Shown: positions 21,179-23,713 of the stretch, in pieces
Layout: every line of letters starts with the position of its first letter
Position numbering within the stretch: the first letter of the stretch is position 1
DNA from: a virus
Reading direction: 5' to 3' (one strand)
DNA: 23,713 bases
Virus record (IMG/VR): IMGVR_UViG_3300025697_000151
Coordinates: 1-23,713 of that record
Notes under the pieces: model-generated
Seen by the model: only the letters and a program-made list of their open reading frames with translations
What the model was told of the DNA's origin: nothing
Databases searched by the model: none
Program-made: the position numbers and the translations under genes

Positions 21179-21442
21179 CTATTCCCCTCCGACCTTCTCC
21201 TTCGTGGTCGCGTCGGGATGCGGAACGGGTTTCGGGGTAACGACATTTTCATTGAAGACCTGATTTAAATGCAGCATCAGGCCGTCCATGTTGTCGATGG
21301 TTATTGTGTTTCCCTGGTTACGTTGAAAAAAAGCGCCGATCTCTGTCTGTACCTCTTTCTGTACTTTCGTTTGGAAATCAGCCTGAGCAATTCCAGGAAC
21401 CAAAAATGCCGCCATAATCAATACTACGGTAAATCTTTTCAT
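21179..21442 (-). CDS. Small exported (signal peptide) protein, 87 aa
   Basis: The first 21 residues, MKRFTVVLIMAAFLVPGIAQ then A, form a classic Sec signal with an A-Q-A cleavage site. The mature 66-aa protein is helical (DFQTKVQKEVQTEIGAFFQR, NMDGLMLHLNQVFNENVV) with a Lys/Pro-rich tail. The ribosome site AAGGAGGCAC is strong. It is the first gene of the cassette after the tail fibre stop. It is probably periplasmic and may act in lysis or in cell-envelope interaction. It has no lipid Cys and no enzyme motif. The family is not recognised. Confidence 0.7.
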   Translation of the reverse strand: MKRFTVVLIMAAFLVPGIAQADFQTKVQKEVQTEIGAFFQRNQGNTITIDNMDGLMLHLNQVFNENVVTPKPVPHPDATTKEKVGGE

Positions 21443-21477
21443 TGTGCCTCCTTGGCTTAATAGGGTTTTTGTATATG

Positions 21478-23713
21478 CTACTCTGTTTTGTCTAATCTTG
21501 TCAAAACACTTTCCATTTGTACCTCAAGAATGTTTACCCTTTTATGGAGTTGAATAATGTATAGGGCTTGTTCTTCAGTCTTAACCATGAGATCGCTCAT
21601 CCTAACCCCATCAGGTTCGGTCAACCCAGGCAATTTGTTATACTCTTTTATATGCTCGTCAACTTCATCAATGGTTGGTACTTCATGATCAGGCCCAAAA
21701 ACAAAATCACACGTAGCCCCAGAGGTTAAATCTCCGTATACACACATATCTCCATAGGTAGCTCCTGTTGCCAACTGTATATACATTAGATTATTAATAA
21801 AAGAACCAAAACTGGTGTTTCTCCTCTGTATCTGAAATACATTACCGTCATTTACAAAATTAAGACTTGATCCACCACTGGTAGAATCCTCAAGCCAGAA
21901 GCTGGGCGAGGTCGTCAGGATGCGCGTACCGAGAGAAGAGGCGGCAACGCCTACCGACAATCCCCCATCTGCTCTCATAGCGCCAGTAGCATACATCCCC
22001 GCAGAACCGGTGCTGACGCCTCCTGCAAAAGCACCACTACCGGTAGAAACAACATTCCCTGCACCGTTTACAGAATACTTCCTAACGCTATTCCTAATAA
22101 TATCAATGAAATACCCTGAATAACTCGCATTACCATAACTTATCTGTAACCCTGCCCCTGTAGTTTTTACACTGCTCTCATCAGAAATGAGTATATCCCT
22201 GGTAGTATTATAACCTGCGATAGTGGTTAAACCTGCATGATCGGTTGCTGCCCTGGTATAGATCATATAAGAATTGCTATTAACTCTGCTGGCCTGCGTA
22301 GTGACTAATACACCATAACTAGGTACTGCTGTACCGGCGGGATGTGTTTGTCCAGTTATGAAGGTGCTCCCCAAAGGAGCATAAAACCCTCTTCCACCAC
22401 CTACATCTGCACGAAAGCAACTAGCATTCCAAGTTGAGCCCGCCCAGAAACAGTCCCCCGATCCATAATTAGCCACTGAATTGGCTGGCCAATCATAGTG
22501 TGCATAATTGCTTACAGTGGTGGGGCTTCCACTCCCCTGCCCCTGCTCTGCGTGAACGTTTCCTTTATACCAGGTGCTAACCTGTCTGGTTGCTCCAGTA
22601 TTGTTAGCAAACATCCTCACTGGCCTAGGCTCATTGTAAGCATTTGGCATGTTATTGTCGGATAAAAGGTCATATCCAAACTTGGAATAGATAGCTACAT
22701 CATGCAGTATGGTATCAACACCTATAGTTAGTTGATCGCTGTTAGGCGTGCTGGTCTCTAAATAAACAGTATCCCATTCTTCTCCATAGATAGTAACCCC
22801 TGCCGGTATAGTATTAACCCAGCTCCCACTATTTAATTTAATCCTGGTATTTCTAGGAATAAAGAACTGTCTAAATCCAGCGGCGTAAGCTGCTATAAGT
22901 GCACCTAAATCGTTAGTACCTGATACCACCCCACTACTGACGGTGGCGTTACTCACTGCGCCGTAGCTTGCGATATTCCCTACCGTTTGAACTCCCGGGG
23001 CACCTCCTCCGATTTCCGTTTCCCAGGCCCCCCTACCACTTCCGTCGGAGACCCAAATATCCCCGGAATTCCCCTCAGAGTTGATTCCGTAGGTATACAT
23101 ATCAGCTATGCCAAGACTTGTCCTGCCTGTCGCAGCAGTAAGGCCGGTTGACGCCCCACTCCATTTAAGCCGATCTGTATATGCCGTGTTCCAGTTTGCT
23201 GAGTTGTTGGTGACAGAGGCGGACCACGCCGAACCAGTGGATAGGGCTATACCGGCGCCGGGGTATGTCATACCGGTAGAAGTCCAATTAGCGTCTCCAT
23301 AGGTTTTAATCGCATGTCCATCAGGAAGGTTAGAGCCGTCAGTCAAAGAGTCTTCAGCATTGCGAGTAGCCGCAGTGCCTAAACCCAAAGAGGATCTACC
23401 AGTGGAAGCCGTCAATCCCGTGGCCCCTCCGTCCCACTTCAATCTGTCTGTATATGCCGTATTCCAGTTGGTGGAATTATTGGTTAAGAATGTAGCCACC
23501 CCTGAGGTTATAACGGGGATATGGTTCGACCATCCTGCCGTATTAATCTGAAGACCTCCATACGTCCCTTTCAATGGTCCCGAGGACCCGGTAAAAGCAG
23601 CCGAATAAGTGGGCAAGCCTGCGCCGTCTCCTATTACTATTGTCCCATTGCCCAAAATTCCGCTAGACGTAATAGGGCTTGTGCCATTTCCAAACAATAC
23701 CCCTTCAGCTAAG
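21478..23713 (-). CDS. Tail fibre / receptor-binding protein (5' end beyond window)
   Basis: The frame is open to the window edge, so the N-terminus is missing; about 744 residues are seen. The N-part has Gly/Thr-rich repeats with NNS[TA]NWNTAYTDRLKW present twice, as in phage tail fibres. In the middle, LGALIAAYAAGFRQFFIPRN and SWVNTIPAGVTIYGEEWDTV resemble the start of a pectate-lyase-like right-handed beta-helix. The C-terminus (CDFVFGPDHEVPTIDEVDEH, EYNKLPGLTEPDGV, VNILEVQMESVLTRL) is the trimerising 'DFVF' tail found in many fibre and adhesin proteins, ending in a coiled coil. It should bind the host surface. Whether it has a glycan-cutting site cannot be told from sequence. Confidence 0.85.
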   Translation of the reverse strand, partial: LAEGVLFGNGTSPITSSGILGNGTIVIGDGAGLPTYSAAFTGSSGPLKGTYGGLQINTAGWSNHIPVITSGVATFLTNNSTNWNTAYTDRLKWDGGATGLTASTGRSSLGLGTAATRNAEDSLTDGSNLPDGHAIKTYGDANWTSTGMTYPGAGIALSTGSAWSASVTNNSANWNTAYTDRLKWSGASTGLTAATGRTSLGIADMYTYGINSEGNSGDIWVSDGSGRGAWETEIGGGAPGVQTVGNIASYGAVSNATVSSGVVSGTNDLGALIAAYAAGFRQFFIPRNTRIKLNSGSWVNTIPAGVTIYGEEWDTVYLETSTPNSDQLTIGVDTILHDVAIYSKFGYDLLSDNNMPNAYNEPRPVRMFANNTGATRQVSTWYKGNVHAEQGQGSGSPTTVSNYAHYDWPANSVANYGSGDCFWAGSTWNASCFRADVGGGRGFYAPLGSTFITGQTHPAGTAVPSYGVLVTTQASRVNSNSYMIYTRAATDHAGLTTIAGYNTTRDILISDESSVKTTGAGLQISYGNASYSGYFIDIIRNSVRKYSVNGAGNVVSTGSGAFAGGVSTGSAGMYATGAMRADGGLSVGVAASSLGTRILTTSPSFWLEDSTSGGSSLNFVNDGNVFQIQRRNTSFGSFINNLMYIQLATGATYGDMCVYGDLTSGATCDFVFGPDHEVPTIDEVDEHIKEYNKLPGLTEPDGVRMSDLMVKTEEQALYIIQLHKRVNILEVQMESVLTRLDKTE
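23104..23481 (-). repeat. Internal duplication in the tail fibre gene
   Basis: Two segments of about 105 bases (23104-23208 and 23377-23481) encode nearly the same 35 residues. Both begin NNS[TA]NWNTAYTDRLKW and end with TGR[ST]SLGxx, where the last two residues are LG in one copy and IA in the other. Shared DNA such as CTGTATATGCCGT supports a recent or maintained duplication. Such modules form repeating shaft domains of the fibre and may be sites for recombination between phages. Confidence 0.65.

Noticed and set aside
21478-23713. Diversity-generating retroelement acting on the tail fibre (suggested by the Bbp19-like gene, as in BPP-1)
   Set aside because: No reverse transcriptase and no template/variable repeat pair is visible in the window; the only duplication is the shaft repeat.

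Overview
The window is part of the genome of a tailed double-stranded DNA bacteriophage or prophage of the short-tailed (podovirus) type. Genes are packed end to end, often with ATGA-type overlaps. The set includes a T7-type head-tail connector (portal), a Phage_capsid_2-like major capsid protein, a scaffold, a Bbp19-like protein, both terminase subunits, a lambda-O-like initiator and a tail fibre. Shine-Dalgarno sites and TTGACA-type promoters point to a bacterial host. I see no integrase, tRNA, rRNA or CRISPR array. The host cannot be named from the sequence.

Layout. (1) Positions 1-8433, minus strand: head and packaging genes. In transcription order they are terS, terL, a small ORF, portal, a small ORF, a Bbp19-like gene, scaffold, a small ORF, an HNH endonuclease, the major capsid gene, a LAGLIDADG endonuclease, a decoration-like protein and a further structural gene cut by the window edge. 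A TTGACA promoter at 8518-8547 and a 15-bp leader hairpin at 8456-8490 lie just upstream. (2) Positions 8560-11843, minus strand: an early operon with a Cro-like regulator, a small ORF, an O-like initiator, a G39P-like helicase-loader/inhibitor, a lipoprotein, a VRR-NUC nuclease, a 38-aa membrane peptide and a second lipoprotein. The O gene carries six iterons and is probably the replication origin. (3) Positions 11844-12014: a divergent control region. (4) Positions 12015-20517, plus strand: two small ORFs, a putative ssDNA-binding or annealing protein with an SSB-like C-terminal tip, SbcD, a Cys-rich small protein, a C5-cytosine methyltransferase, SbcC, a Cas4/RecB-like nuclease, a small ORF and an SF2 helicase ending in a clamp-binding-like motif. 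(5) Positions 20498-21442, minus strand: four small membrane or exported proteins, probably a lysis-associated cassette. (6) Position 21478 to the right edge, minus strand: a large tail fibre gene that enters from beyond the window.

How they work together (inference). The Cro-like protein probably controls two divergent early transcripts. One starts replication at the iterons through O and the G39P-like protein. The other supplies a recombination and end-processing set: annealing protein, SbcCD, Cas4-like nuclease and helicase, with a methyltransferase that may protect the DNA. Late transcription from the terS promoter makes heads and packages DNA. The most noteworthy content is the plus-strand recombination module and its two C-terminal peptide motifs, DDDIPF on the annealing-like protein and QLELF on the helicase. 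Both resemble docking tips for host replication proteins. Other notable items are the multi-frame iterons, the strand-biased leader hairpin and the two homing endonuclease genes on either side of the capsid gene. No intergenic stretch exceeds 300 bases.
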